The notes under the pieces: model-generated
Told to the model about the DNA's origin: nothing
The model's database searches: none
What the model saw: the letters and a program-made list of their open reading frames with translations, nothing else
Part shown: piece after piece, positions 13,445-20,379 of the stretch
Position numbering within the stretch: position 1 is the first letter of the stretch
How the letters are laid out: each line of letters opens with the position of its first letter
Position numbers and translations under genes: made by a program
IMG/VR virus record: IMGVR_UViG_3300046820_001233
Coordinates: 1-40,221 of that record
Origin: a virus
Strand: one strand, 5' to 3'
Length of the DNA stretch: 40,221 nt

Positions 13445-13452
13445 TATCTTTG
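13445..13452 (+). promoter_or_regulatory. Weak promoter for the gene at 13477
   Basis: -7 box TATCTTTG is clear. The -33 position is a T run without TTTGG, and no TTGGCAAC box is present, so this may be weak or activator-dependent. Confidence 0.5.
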
Positions 13453-13476
13453 TATAAATCAAATAATCTCAATACA

Positions 13477-13848
13477 ATGATTAAGAAACCTAAAAAGACC
13501 ACAATTAATTCTTTGAAGAAGTCTCTTCAAGAAATTAAAGAATGTCTGAATGAAAGTGTACCTAACCTTGATGGTAGAGATATGGTTGGTTTGAAGTTCT
13601 CTAGAGTTGGTACTCGTTATCAGATTGAAGACTCACCTATTCCACCTAATGATACTATTGGGTTACAGCTTGAACGTTCATTTAATGAATTTATGAAAAA
13701 GCTTAACGTTAATTATAGTGGTGTTAAGCTGGAAGGTTCAATGGTACTCACAACTAAAATTGATATGTTTATGGTTGGATATAACAACTATATTCGTAAA
13801 GGAAAAAAAATTACAAAATCGTCACACTCTATTGACGGAATGTTATAG
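13477..13848 (+). CDS. Hypothetical basic protein (123 aa)
   Basis: A lysine-rich N-terminus (IKKPKKTTINSLKKSLQEIKE) leads into an amphipathic helix. A beta-rich second half holds DMVGLKFSRVGTRYQI and GLQLERSFNEFMKKL. No family recognised. The start follows the -7 box by 25 nt. Single-gene unit. Confidence 0.7.
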   Translation: MIKKPKKTTINSLKKSLQEIKECLNESVPNLDGRDMVGLKFSRVGTRYQIEDSPIPPNDTIGLQLERSFNEFMKKLNVNYSGVKLEGSMVLTTKIDMFMVGYNNYIRKGKKITKSSHSIDGML

Positions 13849-13884
13849 TCTTTGTTCTAGTACGTTTAATTGGTTAACAAAAAA

Positions 13885-13914
13885 GTCCTCGGTGAAAGCT
13901 GGGGATTTTTTTTT
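13885..13914 (+). terminator. Intrinsic terminator after the gene at 13477
   Basis: AGTCCTCGGT/GCTGGGGATT arms with GAAA, long T tract, then TGTCTGAAG. Confidence 0.85.
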
Positions 13915-13952
13915 GTCTGAAGAATCCAGCCTGAGTCTCGGGTTTGGATTTT

Positions 13953-13968
13953 GTTTGGCGTGTGCCAA
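13953..13968. repeat. Tight inverted half-sites TTGGC-GTGT-GCCAA
   Basis: GTTTGGCG (13953-13960) and GCCAA (13964-13968) are separated by only 4 nt, the closest pairing in the window. Confidence 0.6.
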
Positions 13969-14033
13969 TCTAAATTCGTTCAGGGTCCTGGAATCGTCTT
14001 CAGGAAAAAAAATAAAAAATAATTTAAAAAAAA

Positions 14034-14065
14034 TTTGGTATAATGAAAATACTTTTATATCTTTG
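14034..14065 (+). promoter_or_regulatory. Promoter for the Gp88-like gene
   Basis: TTTGG 14034-14038, TATCTTTG 14058-14065; TTTGGTATAAT variant. Confidence 0.8.
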
Positions 14066-14089
14066 TTGGAAATATTAAACCGATAGTAC

Positions 14090-14854
14090 ATGAACTACAA
14101 GAACAAAACCCAAGCAAAAAGAGAAACGGGAATCAATTATTTAGGTTCCGTAAACCTCACAACTAAACACGCTAAGGCGTACAAGTATGATGAGTTAACC
14201 TATAGTCTATATCTTGCACCCGCAAAGATGAGTGGTTATGAGGTTTGTCCGATGAGAAACAAAGAGTGTACTGCACTTTGTTTGAATGAGTCGGGAATGA
14301 ATCGAATGAACATGAACGGTGATATGATTAACAATTCAAGAATCTTAAAAACTAAATTGTTTTTCGAAGACCGTGAATATTTTATGAGATGGATGGTGGA
14401 TGAAATCAACTCGGCAAAATTAAAAGCGGAGAAAATGGGTTACCGTTTTAGTATACGATTAAACAACACCTCAGACATTTCGCCTGAATCTTTTCATATG
14501 GATGTAAACGGAGTAAGAAAAAACATTTTACAATTGTATCCCGATGTTATGTTTTACGATTATACCAAAGTACCGAAAAGAAAAGAGTTGGTTTCAAAAT
14601 ACAAGAACTACGATTTAACCTTTTCTTTTAGTGGTGACAATTTCACTGAGTGTTTGGATATGTTGGATAACGGAGTAAGAGTTGCCGTTGTTTTCAAAAA
14701 CAAATTACCCGACACATTTTGGGGTAGAAAAGTAATCGATGGTGACCTTTACGATATGAGGTACAAAGATGATAAAGATGTTATAATTGGGTTGAAGTAC
14801 AAAATAACAAGAAAACGACCCGACAAAGAAAGTAGGTTTGTAGTTTCAATTTAA
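14090..14854 (+). CDS. Gp88-family phage protein (254 aa)
   Basis: It resembles the 'gene product 88' family of phage proteins. A lead segment LAPAKMSGYEVCPMRNKECTALCL brings together four cysteines (about residues 53-65), followed by NESGMN. Later come FFEDREYFMRWMVDEI and FSIRLNNTSDISPE. A DVMFYDYTKVPKR motif and a TFSFSGDN segment complete the pattern. The Cys cluster could bind metal. The family's role is unknown. Length is near typical. Single-gene unit. Confidence 0.85.
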   Translation: MNYKNKTQAKRETGINYLGSVNLTTKHAKAYKYDELTYSLYLAPAKMSGYEVCPMRNKECTALCLNESGMNRMNMNGDMINNSRILKTKLFFEDREYFMRWMVDEINSAKLKAEKMGYRFSIRLNNTSDISPESFHMDVNGVRKNILQLYPDVMFYDYTKVPKRKELVSKYKNYDLTFSFSGDNFTECLDMLDNGVRVAVVFKNKLPDTFWGRKVIDGDLYDMRYKDDKDVIIGLKYKITRKRPDKESRFVVSI

Positions 14855-14860
14855 ATAAAG

Positions 14861-14884
14861 ACCCCTCAAATGAGGGGTTTTTTA
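14861..14884 (+). terminator. Intrinsic terminator after the Gp88-like gene
   Basis: ACCCCTCA/TGAGGGGT perfect stem, then Ts. Confidence 0.9.
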
Positions 14885-15094
14885 TTGCTTGCTAGTTGCT
14901 AGCAGCTGTTTGCGCTGCTGTTGCTGCACAGGAGGGAATTTGTTTGGCGGAGACAAACTCAATAAAATCAAGGGTTTCCGAAACGCCAAACTAAATCACC
15001 TGGCAACCAGCACCAGGTTTGCTGGTAAAAACTGGCTGTTTGCTGGTGCGCAGCGCTGCACTGTAAAAATAGGTTGGCAACAAAGACAAAAAAA
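14885..15094. repeat. Gap of about 306 bp: GCTG-rich cassette
   Basis: No gene is credible here. A run of GCTAG/GCTGC words (14890-14930) precedes GTTTGGCG (14942-14949) and CGCCAAAC (14984-14991). A second hairpin follows (CCAGCA near 15007 with TGCTGG near 15019), then TTGGCAACAAAG (15074-15085). Confidence 0.65.
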
Positions 15095-15107
15095 AGTATA
15101 AAAAAAA

Positions 15108-15138
15108 TTTGGTTATACTGAAAATAGTAGTATCTTTG
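15108..15138 (+). promoter_or_regulatory. Promoter for the gene at 15161
   Basis: TTTGG 15108-15112, TATCTTTG 15131-15138; AGTATAA (15095-15101) and TTATACT (15113-15119). Confidence 0.85.
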
Positions 15139-15160
15139 TTTAAATTAAATAAATAAAAAA

Positions 15161-15751
15161 ATGGGACAGTACTTTAAACCAACAATTCTCGGTGATATAC
15201 CGACAGAAGGACAACATGAAACCGTTAAAGCATGGGTTTATTCTCATGACTATAACAACGGACTCAAACTGATGGAACATTCATATCTAAACAATGATTT
15301 CGTTCAGTCGTTTGAAAAACTTATCGCACGTGGTGGTGAGTTCTATAAATCTCGAGTAGTTTGGGCGGGTGATTACGCCGACAACGAACCTGATTTAAAA
15401 ATTATTTCGGAAGGTAAAGAATACGATGCAAATCTTTATTCTCTTTGTAACGATGAAAACAAACTCAATCCAAAAGTTACAAGTACTAAAGATTATCGTT
15501 TTATTGTGAACCACACCAAAAAACAATTTGTGGACAAATCGAAAGTTCCAAGTAATGACGGTTGGGAAATTCACCCTTTACCATTATTAACCTGTGAAGG
15601 TAACGGTCGAGGTGGTGGAGATTATCGAGGTGAAGAAGAAATTGTAGGAAGTTGGGCACGAGATGTTATCTCGGTAGAAAAAGAAAATCCAAATGTAACG
15701 AAAGGTACAATGCATTATACAGAGTTGGAATTCGATTTACAAGAAGATTAG
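15161..15751 (+). CDS. Conserved phage hypothetical protein (196 aa)
   Basis: MGQYFKPTILGD at the start, AWVYSHDYNNGLKLMEHSYL (residues 25-44), RVVWAGDYADNE, YRFIVNHTKKQFVDKSKVP and IHPLPLLTCEGNGRGGGDY form a combination I recall from phages and Bacteroidota accessory genes. The MGQYxKP start, aspartates and the GNGRGGGD loop look functional, but no activity is known to me. Soluble. Single-gene unit. Confidence 0.85.
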   Translation: MGQYFKPTILGDIPTEGQHETVKAWVYSHDYNNGLKLMEHSYLNNDFVQSFEKLIARGGEFYKSRVVWAGDYADNEPDLKIISEGKEYDANLYSLCNDENKLNPKVTSTKDYRFIVNHTKKQFVDKSKVPSNDGWEIHPLPLLTCEGNGRGGGDYRGEEEIVGSWARDVISVEKENPNVTKGTMHYTELEFDLQED

Positions 15752-15757
15752 TGAAGG

Positions 15758-15781
15758 TCCCCCGTAACAGGGGGATTTTTG
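15758..15781 (+). terminator. Intrinsic terminator after the gene at 15161
   Basis: TCCCCC/GGGGGA with GTAACA loop, five Ts that run straight into the next TTTGGCAAC box. Confidence 0.8.
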
Positions 15782-15794
15782 TTTGGCAACAAAG
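15780..15794 (+). repeat. Fused half-site/box TGTTTGGCAACAAAG
   Basis: It abuts the terminator T tract, making this the shortest complete cassette. Confidence 0.6.
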
Positions 15795-15816
15795 TTCAAA
15801 AAAAGTGAAACAAAAA

Positions 15817-15848
15817 TTTGGTATAAAAGTAAAAGTGTTATATCTTTG
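15817..15848 (+). promoter_or_regulatory. Promoter for 15869-16461
   Basis: TTTGG 15817-15821, spacer 19, TATCTTTG 15841-15848; no inverted arms. Confidence 0.8.
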
Positions 15849-15868
15849 TATTACTAAACAATTAAATC

Positions 15869-16078
15869 ATGGACAAATATCAATGTACTAAATGTGAGTG
15901 GGAAGGAATGGAGGATGAGTTAAAAGTTCAAATGAACCCTAACCCAGTTAACCCACGAGACAAACACCTATACGAAGAAAGTGGGTGTCCCGAATGTGGT
16001 TGTACCTTTTTGGTAAACCTAACGGAAGAAGATTATATTACTAATTGGGCTCGCACCGTAAATCCAAATGACCTATGA
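15869..16078 (+). CDS. Small zinc-ribbon protein (69 aa)
   Basis: YQCTKCEW near the start (Cys6, Cys9) and CPECGC later (Cys41, Cys44) give a two-knuckle zinc ribbon in a 69-residue protein with an acidic tail. Such ribbons mediate nucleic-acid or protein contacts. Its stop overlaps the next start by 4 nt (ATGA), so the pair is translationally coupled. Confidence 0.8.
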   Translation: MDKYQCTKCEWEGMEDELKVQMNPNPVNPRDKHLYEESGCPECGCTFLVNLTEEDYITNWARTVNPNDL

Positions 16079-16461
16079 GTAAAAGTATCAAAGTTCGTTT
16101 TAATCTCGGTAGAGGTAAAAACTATATGAAGTGGAAAGTTACTTATCCCGACAGAGTTGAGTACCATAACCCCAATGATGTTCAGTTGGTAATGACCGAT
16201 TGTGTTTTCAAAAACTACAAAGGAGTTGCCCAAAAGATTTTCAATGGTGGTGAGAAGGTGGTATGTGCGTGGGTACTATGTAAGGATATTGTAATACGTT
16301 CAACCGACTTCATTAAGGATGAGAGTAGGAGAGTTCGTTACAACCCAAGAGTTCAACCTAACTGGTTATTCGATGGACACATTATGGACAATGATGGTGT
16401 TCCACAAATACATACGATTGATTACGGGGTTTACATCTCGAAGGGAGATGGTGAACAGTGA
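16075..16461 (+). CDS. Conserved hypothetical protein (128 aa)
   Basis: VRFNLGRGKNYMKWKVTYPD (residues 7-26) and YHNPNDVQLVMTDC, then NGGEKVVCAWVLCKDI, form a pattern I recall from phage and plasmid hypotheticals. The glycine/lysine-rich GRGKNYMKW block may bind nucleic acid (inference). Coupled to the zinc-ribbon gene by ATGA. Confidence 0.75.
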   Translation: MSKSIKVRFNLGRGKNYMKWKVTYPDRVEYHNPNDVQLVMTDCVFKNYKGVAQKIFNGGEKVVCAWVLCKDIVIRSTDFIKDESRRVRYNPRVQPNWLFDGHIMDNDGVPQIHTIDYGVYISKGDGEQ

Positions 16462-16466
16462 AATTA

Positions 16467-16480
16467 GTCTGGCAACAAAG
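16467..16480 (+). repeat. Variant box GTCTGGCAACAAAG
   Basis: A T-to-C change in the box (TCTGGC for TTTGGC); no terminator or pair upstream. Confidence 0.5.
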
Positions 16481-16491
16481 TTGAAAATAAA

Positions 16492-16523
16492 TTTGGTATA
16501 AAAGAAAAAGTGTTATATCTTTG
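16492..16523 (+). promoter_or_regulatory. Promoter giving a near-leaderless transcript (gene 16528)
   Basis: TTTGG 16492-16496, TATCTTTG 16516-16523; ATG 4 nt later, in the same TTTGTAxTATG context as at 2727-2737. Confidence 0.75.
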
Positions 16524-16527
16524 TATT

Positions 16528-16839
16528 ATGAAAAAGACAAAAGAACTTTATAGAAGTAAACTACACAAGAGAGATAGTTCTCACGATGTGGTAATCATCC
16601 AAGACACCACGAGAGTGAATGGATGTAAATTAAAAATGACTTACGAAAGTTACAACGCAGTTGAACGATTTACAGGTGAACGACTTGTAGGTGGTAAATG
16701 GGAGTTTAACTTCTCGATGTCGGATTTGGGTGTTTCACCCGATAGGTCAATGTATGTGAGTAGTGAAGAAAAACGACTATCACGAGCAGAGGACTTAATG
16801 AAAAAAGGAATTGAATTTTTTAACATTTTAAATCAATAG
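16528..16839 (+). CDS. Hypothetical protein, probably leaderless (103 aa)
   Basis: A basic-leaning 103-residue protein with a KKTKELYRSKLHKRDSSHDV start, an ATTR/TYESYNAVERF middle and a C-terminal helix. No family recognised. The start codon is 4 nt past the -7 box, so transcription should start within a few bases of it. The next start is 4 nt after the stop, so the two form an operon. Confidence 0.7.
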   Translation: MKKTKELYRSKLHKRDSSHDVVIIQDTTRVNGCKLKMTYESYNAVERFTGERLVGGKWEFNFSMSDLGVSPDRSMYVSSEEKRLSRAEDLMKKGIEFFNILNQ

Positions 16840-16843
16840 TACA

Positions 16844-17389
16844 ATGGGATTAGATATGTATCTCTCAAAGAAAACATATGTGAAAAATTGGTCACATATG
16901 AAACCTGAAGACCAACACAAAATTGTTGTCAAAAAAGGTGGTAAGGTTTTAAAGGAAATCAACCCTGAAAGAATTTCCAACATCGAAGAAAGTGTCGGGT
17001 ATTGGCGTAAAGCCAACCACATCCATCAATGGTTCGTGGAGAATGTCCAAGATGGTGAGGACAATTGCCGACAATACTATGTAAGTAGGGAACAACTCCA
17101 AGAACTTGTGGATGTTTGTAAGAAGGTGAAAGAAAGTTTGGAAAATTCACCGAAGGAGAAAAAGATGTTGGAAGTTGGTTGGCAGAATGGTAAGAAGTTA
17201 ATGGAAGAAGTTGAACTTCCTTCGGATACTTCAGTGGCAGATGATTTATTACCAACCCAATCAGGTTTCTTTTTCGGTGGAACTGAATACGATGAATACT
17301 ACATTCAAGGTTTGGATGAAACCATCAAACAAATCGAACCTTTGTTAGAAGAAGAAAATGGAGATTACTACTACCAAGCTTCTTGGTAA
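16844..17389 (+). CDS. Conserved phage hypothetical protein (181 aa)
   Basis: MGLDMYLSKKTYVKNW at the N-terminus, GYWRKANHIHQWFVENVQDGEDNCRQYY (residues 48-75), and LPTQSGFFFGGTEYDEYY near the C-terminus. This set recurs in phage and bacterial accessory proteins from memory, with no assigned activity. The HxH (NHIHQW), Asp and Tyr residues could form an active site. Co-transcribed with 16528. No hairpin terminator follows, but the inverted repeat at 17403-17438 could partly serve. Confidence 0.85.
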   Translation: MGLDMYLSKKTYVKNWSHMKPEDQHKIVVKKGGKVLKEINPERISNIEESVGYWRKANHIHQWFVENVQDGEDNCRQYYVSREQLQELVDVCKKVKESLENSPKEKKMLEVGWQNGKKLMEEVELPSDTSVADDLLPTQSGFFFGGTEYDEYYIQGLDETIKQIEPLLEEENGDYYYQASW

Positions 17390-17402
17390 AAAATAAAAAA
17401 AT

Positions 17403-17438
17403 AACGGGGATATTATTTGGTAAAATGGTATCCCTGTT
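17403..17438. promoter_or_regulatory. Operator-like inverted repeat in a promoter
   Basis: AACGGGGATA (17403-17412) and TATCCCTGTT (17429-17438), 9 of 10 matches, enclose the -33 box; the right arm ends just before the -7 box. Confidence 0.6.
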
Positions 17439-17447
17439 ATATCTTTG
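17416..17447 (+). promoter_or_regulatory. Promoter for the operon from 17469
   Basis: TTTGG 17416-17420, spacer 19, TATCTTTG 17440-17447. No TTGGCAAC box. Confidence 0.8.
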
Positions 17448-17468
17448 TAAAACTAAAACATTAAAATC

Positions 17469-18092
17469 ATGCCAAACTGGTGTTCAAATACAATCACAAT
17501 CACGGGAACGAAAGAACAAATCGGTCTTTTGACTCGTATCCTCGAAGACGAACCGAAAACAAAATCTGGTGAGTGTATCGTTTTCCAATCCCTTATCGGT
17601 ATTCAACCTGATGTAAGTAAAGAAGATTACGATAATGGTGCGTGGTACAACGCAAACACTAATTACTTCGGAACTAAATGGGATGTGGATTATGATAGTT
17701 GTAATTTTGTTTTTGATGAGGAATGTATCACAATGAGTCCCGAAACGGCGTGGTCACCACCAATTAACTTTGGAGTCGTATTACACCAAATGTATGGTGT
17801 GAATGTGGAGTTATTCTACACAGAAAGTGGATGTGATTTTTGTGGTAAAACTATTATCAATGAGAATGGTGTGTTTGAGGATGACTATGGATACAACGAA
17901 GGGAACTACCATTTTGATAATGACTATTTTTGGGAGGGTATTATTGACTCTCAAATCGAGTACGGAATTGAAGAAGAAAAAGATGTGGATGGGTTCTTAA
18001 ATGATTTCCCTTACTTAACGACTGATGACAGAGAAGAACTTCGTAAATTATATTTGGAATCACTTAAAAAACAAACTGAAACAAATGAATAG
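17469..18092 (+). CDS. DUF1281/YubB-like ferredoxin-fold protein (207 aa)
   Basis: MPNWCSNTITITGTKEQI at the start, WYNANTNYFGTKWDVDYD (residues 59-76) and SPETAWSPPINFGVVL match DUF1281-type proteins (the plasmid YubB family). These adopt a ferredoxin-like fold and are common on plasmids and phages. The C-terminal third is very acidic and carries a CDFC pair. Function is unknown in the family. First gene of a run to about 19.05 kb. Confidence 0.85.
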   Translation: MPNWCSNTITITGTKEQIGLLTRILEDEPKTKSGECIVFQSLIGIQPDVSKEDYDNGAWYNANTNYFGTKWDVDYDSCNFVFDEECITMSPETAWSPPINFGVVLHQMYGVNVELFYTESGCDFCGKTIINENGVFEDDYGYNEGNYHFDNDYFWEGIIDSQIEYGIEEEKDVDGFLNDFPYLTTDDREELRKLYLESLKKQTETNE

Positions 18093-18093
18093 T

Positions 18094-18342
18094 ATGAAAG
18101 CACAATCAGTGTGTCACCCTGATAGAGAATTACCCTTTAACGAATGGGTAAAGGAACTAAATGTTTCTAAAACATATACGGAAGATAAAATTCTTAAAAT
18201 GGTTCTCGAGGATGAGAATCGTAGGATGGAATCTATGAAATATTTGGAGGAGAGAGAAAATCCTCAGGAGGTACAGCCGACACTCCGAATTAGGTTGGCA
18301 CAAGTCATTAAAAACTTTAAAGAGAAATATGGGACGAATTAA
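18094..18342 (+). CDS. Hypothetical helical protein (82 aa)
   Basis: A charged, mostly helical protein (ENRRMESMKYLEERENPQE). I place the start at 18094, 1 nt after the previous stop; an ATG at 18085 overlapping that stop (ATGA-like) is equally possible. It overlaps the next gene by 14 nt, supporting translational coupling. No family recognised. Confidence 0.65.
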   Translation: MKAQSVCHPDRELPFNEWVKELNVSKTYTEDKILKMVLEDENRRMESMKYLEERENPQEVQPTLRIRLAQVIKNFKEKYGTN

Positions 18343-18826
18343 TAAAACAATCGACGGTGTCTTTATCGACATCGTAGGTTCACCAACGGAAATCAGTACA
18401 TATGACCAATTCATTCAACATGGTAATGGATTGAAGTCATCAAAGGAACTCGATAGAGCAACTCACTTGTATACGGAGTCAATTGTGTCAATGAAGCAAT
18501 CTTTCGAAAGATTGGCATCACTCGAGGAGATAATCATGCAAATGAGAATCCGTGAGAACTTGGAGGATATCAAATTATGTTTGGTTCGTGAATACATTTA
18601 CGCAAGGGTCCCATTCTATAGAAAGGGTACCAAGTCAAAAGACATTCGTATCATCGTGGACAATTTGGAATTCCATCCCGAGGCAACGACGAACCTCGAC
18701 ATTTTGTTTGGCAACGAGGAGTTCATGGAGAAGGCCAAAAACAAACTAATCCAAGCAATTGATGTAGAGATTGCGGAGAATGTTAGAAGTTACAAATTAC
18801 AGTATTCACAATCTAAAAACAAATAG
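18329..18826 (+). CDS. Hypothetical protein (165 aa)
   Basis: A 165-residue soluble protein rich in helices: KELDRATHLYTESIVSMKQS, then LEEIIMQMRIRENLEDIKL. It ends AENVRSYKLQYSQSKNK. A REYIYARVPFYRKG stretch links the halves. I do not know the family. A GTTTGGCAAC sequence at 18707-18716 lies inside its coding region and is probably coincidental. Overlaps the preceding gene. Confidence 0.7.
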   Translation: MGRINKTIDGVFIDIVGSPTEISTYDQFIQHGNGLKSSKELDRATHLYTESIVSMKQSFERLASLEEIIMQMRIRENLEDIKLCLVREYIYARVPFYRKGTKSKDIRIIVDNLEFHPEATTNLDILFGNEEFMEKAKNKLIQAIDVEIAENVRSYKLQYSQSKNK

Positions 18827-18828
18827 TC

Positions 18829-19053
18829 ATGAAAAAAGAAACATTAATGAAAGTAGGGATTACATTATTAGGATGGGTAATCTTATTAACATTAACGGCA
18901 AACATTGCAAGAGCAATCAACCCGTCAACAAATCCGGAAGATATGTCGGCATTTGAGATAACCTCAATAATGGGAGTGGCATTATTTGGGTGGGTCCCAT
19001 TCTACTTCTACTTCAAGAAAAAGAAAACGGTGACTCCTGAGGAAACAATTTAG
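18829..19053 (+). CDS. Two-pass membrane protein (74 aa)
   Basis: Basic MKKETLMK start, helix one at about residues 9-29, a polar periplasmic loop (INPSTNPEDMS) and helix two near 45-62, then a KKKK tail. Both termini are cytosolic by the positive-inside rule. 2 nt after the previous gene. Function unknown. Confidence 0.7.
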   Translation: MKKETLMKVGITLLGWVILLTLTANIARAINPSTNPEDMSAFEITSIMGVALFGWVPFYFYFKKKKTVTPEETI

Positions 19054-19064
19054 TTTGGCAAACC
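19048..19064 (+). repeat. TTTAGTTTGGCAAAC at the end of the gene
   Basis: The half-site overlaps the stop codon of the 18829 gene in the 28-nt gap before 19082; no promoter follows. Confidence 0.5.
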
Positions 19065-19081
19065 TTTTAAATCAAACCGAC

Positions 19082-19375
19082 ATGAAAACAAACGATTCTA
19101 TTACAACGGAAGTAGGTTTAACAATCTACAAAGACGAAACGGGTTATTCCATTACAGGTTTCCCGAAGAAAGAAATCCTTAACCACGATTATGATTCGGC
19201 GTATGACTTCGAGGAGTGTGTAAGACGAAATGTAAAGTGTGGGGGTATCGAATTCGACAGTGAATTTTGTCAGTTTTGGGCATACGCAAAAACCAAAGCT
19301 CGTCTTATCAAGTTTGCGGACGACATCAAGAAACACTACGAGAAAGCAAAATCAATGAAGGAACAGATGTACTGA
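19082..19375 (+). CDS. Hypothetical protein (97 aa)
   Basis: A 97-residue soluble protein with TEVGLTIYKDETGYSITGFPKKEI, an acidic DSAYDFEECVRR region and a C-terminal helix. No family recognised. The ATG at 19082 was preferred over one at 19055 because the latter lies within the half-site and has no leader. It probably shares the upstream operon. Confidence 0.65.
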   Translation: MKTNDSITTEVGLTIYKDETGYSITGFPKKEILNHDYDSAYDFEECVRRNVKCGGIEFDSEFCQFWAYAKTKARLIKFADDIKKHYEKAKSMKEQMY

Positions 19376-19386
19376 TATTGATTGGC

Positions 19387-19427
19387 AACAAATACTAGAA
19401 TTAATTTGGAATATTCTAGTATTTGTT
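19387..19427. promoter_or_regulatory. Perfect 15-bp inverted repeat around the -33 box
   Basis: AACAAATACTAGAAT (19387-19401) and ATTCTAGTATTTGTT (19413-19427), 11-nt spacer holding TTTGG. It extends from inside the TTGGCAAC box to 2 nt before the -7 element. Confidence 0.8.
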
Positions 19428-19436
19428 TTACCTTTG
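19405..19436 (+). promoter_or_regulatory. Promoter for the operon from 19465
   Basis: TTTGG 19405-19409, spacer 19, TACCTTTG 19429-19436. Confidence 0.85.
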
Positions 19437-19464
19437 AAACAACAACCATTTAAATTAATAAACG

Positions 19465-20046
19465 ATGAACAAAATCAAATTAAACAAGGAGGTCGTGGTA
19501 TCCGACCCTTGTTACACCATCCCAACTTGGTGTCAGGCAATTTTAGGTAATGTATTACCCGGTAACTACGAGGTCCACTGTAAGAAAACGGACTTAGGAG
19601 ATTGGGGAGTTAGAAACTCGATGCTCCTTGTAGTACATGAGGAACACTGTGACGAACCATTAGAGTGGGACTCACATCCCGCAACTATTGGTGTGGACTC
19701 AGGACAGTGTGGAATCTTCTCAAGAGAATCTTACCGTAACGATAAACATCCAATTGAAAAAGGTCAGGCGGATTTCTCTTGTTCTCGAGGTAATGAAGGT
19801 GATGAGTTCTATGACAAGATGGCTCAACGAACTCTTGGTACAGAATCATTCGGAGTGTATGACGAGGGAACTGTATGTTCCTCAGGAGTCGGTGATGGTT
19901 CTTATATGTTGTTCACATCTCAGGATGAGTTCGGGAATGTAATCGCGTTGGCGGTGGACTTCTTAATTGATGGTGATGATGATGAGGAGGATGACACAAA
20001 TAACTTTATCGACTTTGATTTTTATTTAACTGAAATAAATTCGTAA
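19465..20046 (+). CDS. Conserved hypothetical protein with a DPCY motif (193 aa)
   Basis: The EVVVSDPCYTIPTWCQ start (residues 8-23), NYEVHCKKTDLGDWG, WDSHPATIGVDSGQCGIFS and FGVYDEGTVCSSGVGDGSY give an all-beta pattern. Phage and bacterial proteins of the DUF4241-like type carry similar DPCY and DSGxxG blocks; I make that link from memory and with moderate confidence. Cytosolic. A long acidic DDDEEDD run lies near the C-terminus. First gene of the 19405 operon. Confidence 0.8.
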   Translation: MNKIKLNKEVVVSDPCYTIPTWCQAILGNVLPGNYEVHCKKTDLGDWGVRNSMLLVVHEEHCDEPLEWDSHPATIGVDSGQCGIFSRESYRNDKHPIEKGQADFSCSRGNEGDEFYDKMAQRTLGTESFGVYDEGTVCSSGVGDGSYMLFTSQDEFGNVIALAVDFLIDGDDDEEDDTNNFIDFDFYLTEINS

Positions 20047-20055
20047 ACTTGTAAC

Positions 20056-20364
20056 ATGAAGAAAATAATTTTTGTTTTGACAATAGGACTAGCGGTTGGG
20101 TGTGGAATCACCCAACCAACAGCTCAAGCTAATGGTAAATCTCCGAATATTAAACACTCGGATATTTTAATAGCATCACCAGACACAAGTGTTGTTTGGA
20201 TTTTAAAAACTGAACACGGTAGATTGATTGCTAGTAAATGGTCCGACGGAACATACGGGACGAACACCACAGTGAATTTGGTTGGCCCCGAGGAATTCGA
20301 AGAGATTAGTAAAACTACGGTACCATGTACCTGTAACACCATGGCCAAAATTAAAAGAAACTAA
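20056..20364 (+). CDS. Putative lipoprotein (102 aa)
   Basis: MKKIIFVLTIGLAVGC is a lipoprotein signal peptide with the lipobox AVGC (Cys16). Ala/Gln-rich and then beta-rich sequence follows, with a CTCNT pair near the end. It would be anchored to the outer leaflet of the inner or to the outer membrane. In phages such lipoproteins can mediate superinfection exclusion, but nothing specific is seen here. It follows 19465 by 9 nt. Confidence 0.75.
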   Translation: MKKIIFVLTIGLAVGCGITQPTAQANGKSPNIKHSDILIASPDTSVVWILKTEHGRLIASKWSDGTYGTNTTVNLVGPEEFEEISKTTVPCTCNTMAKIKRN

Positions 20365-20379
20365 TTAAAACCATCTAAG

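Noticed and set aside
18707-18716. GTTTGGCAAC inside a coding region as a regulatory site
   Set aside because: It lies in frame within the 18329 gene (LFGNE), without promoter or cassette parts; likely chance. The same holds for GTTTGGCG near 8042 and 20459.
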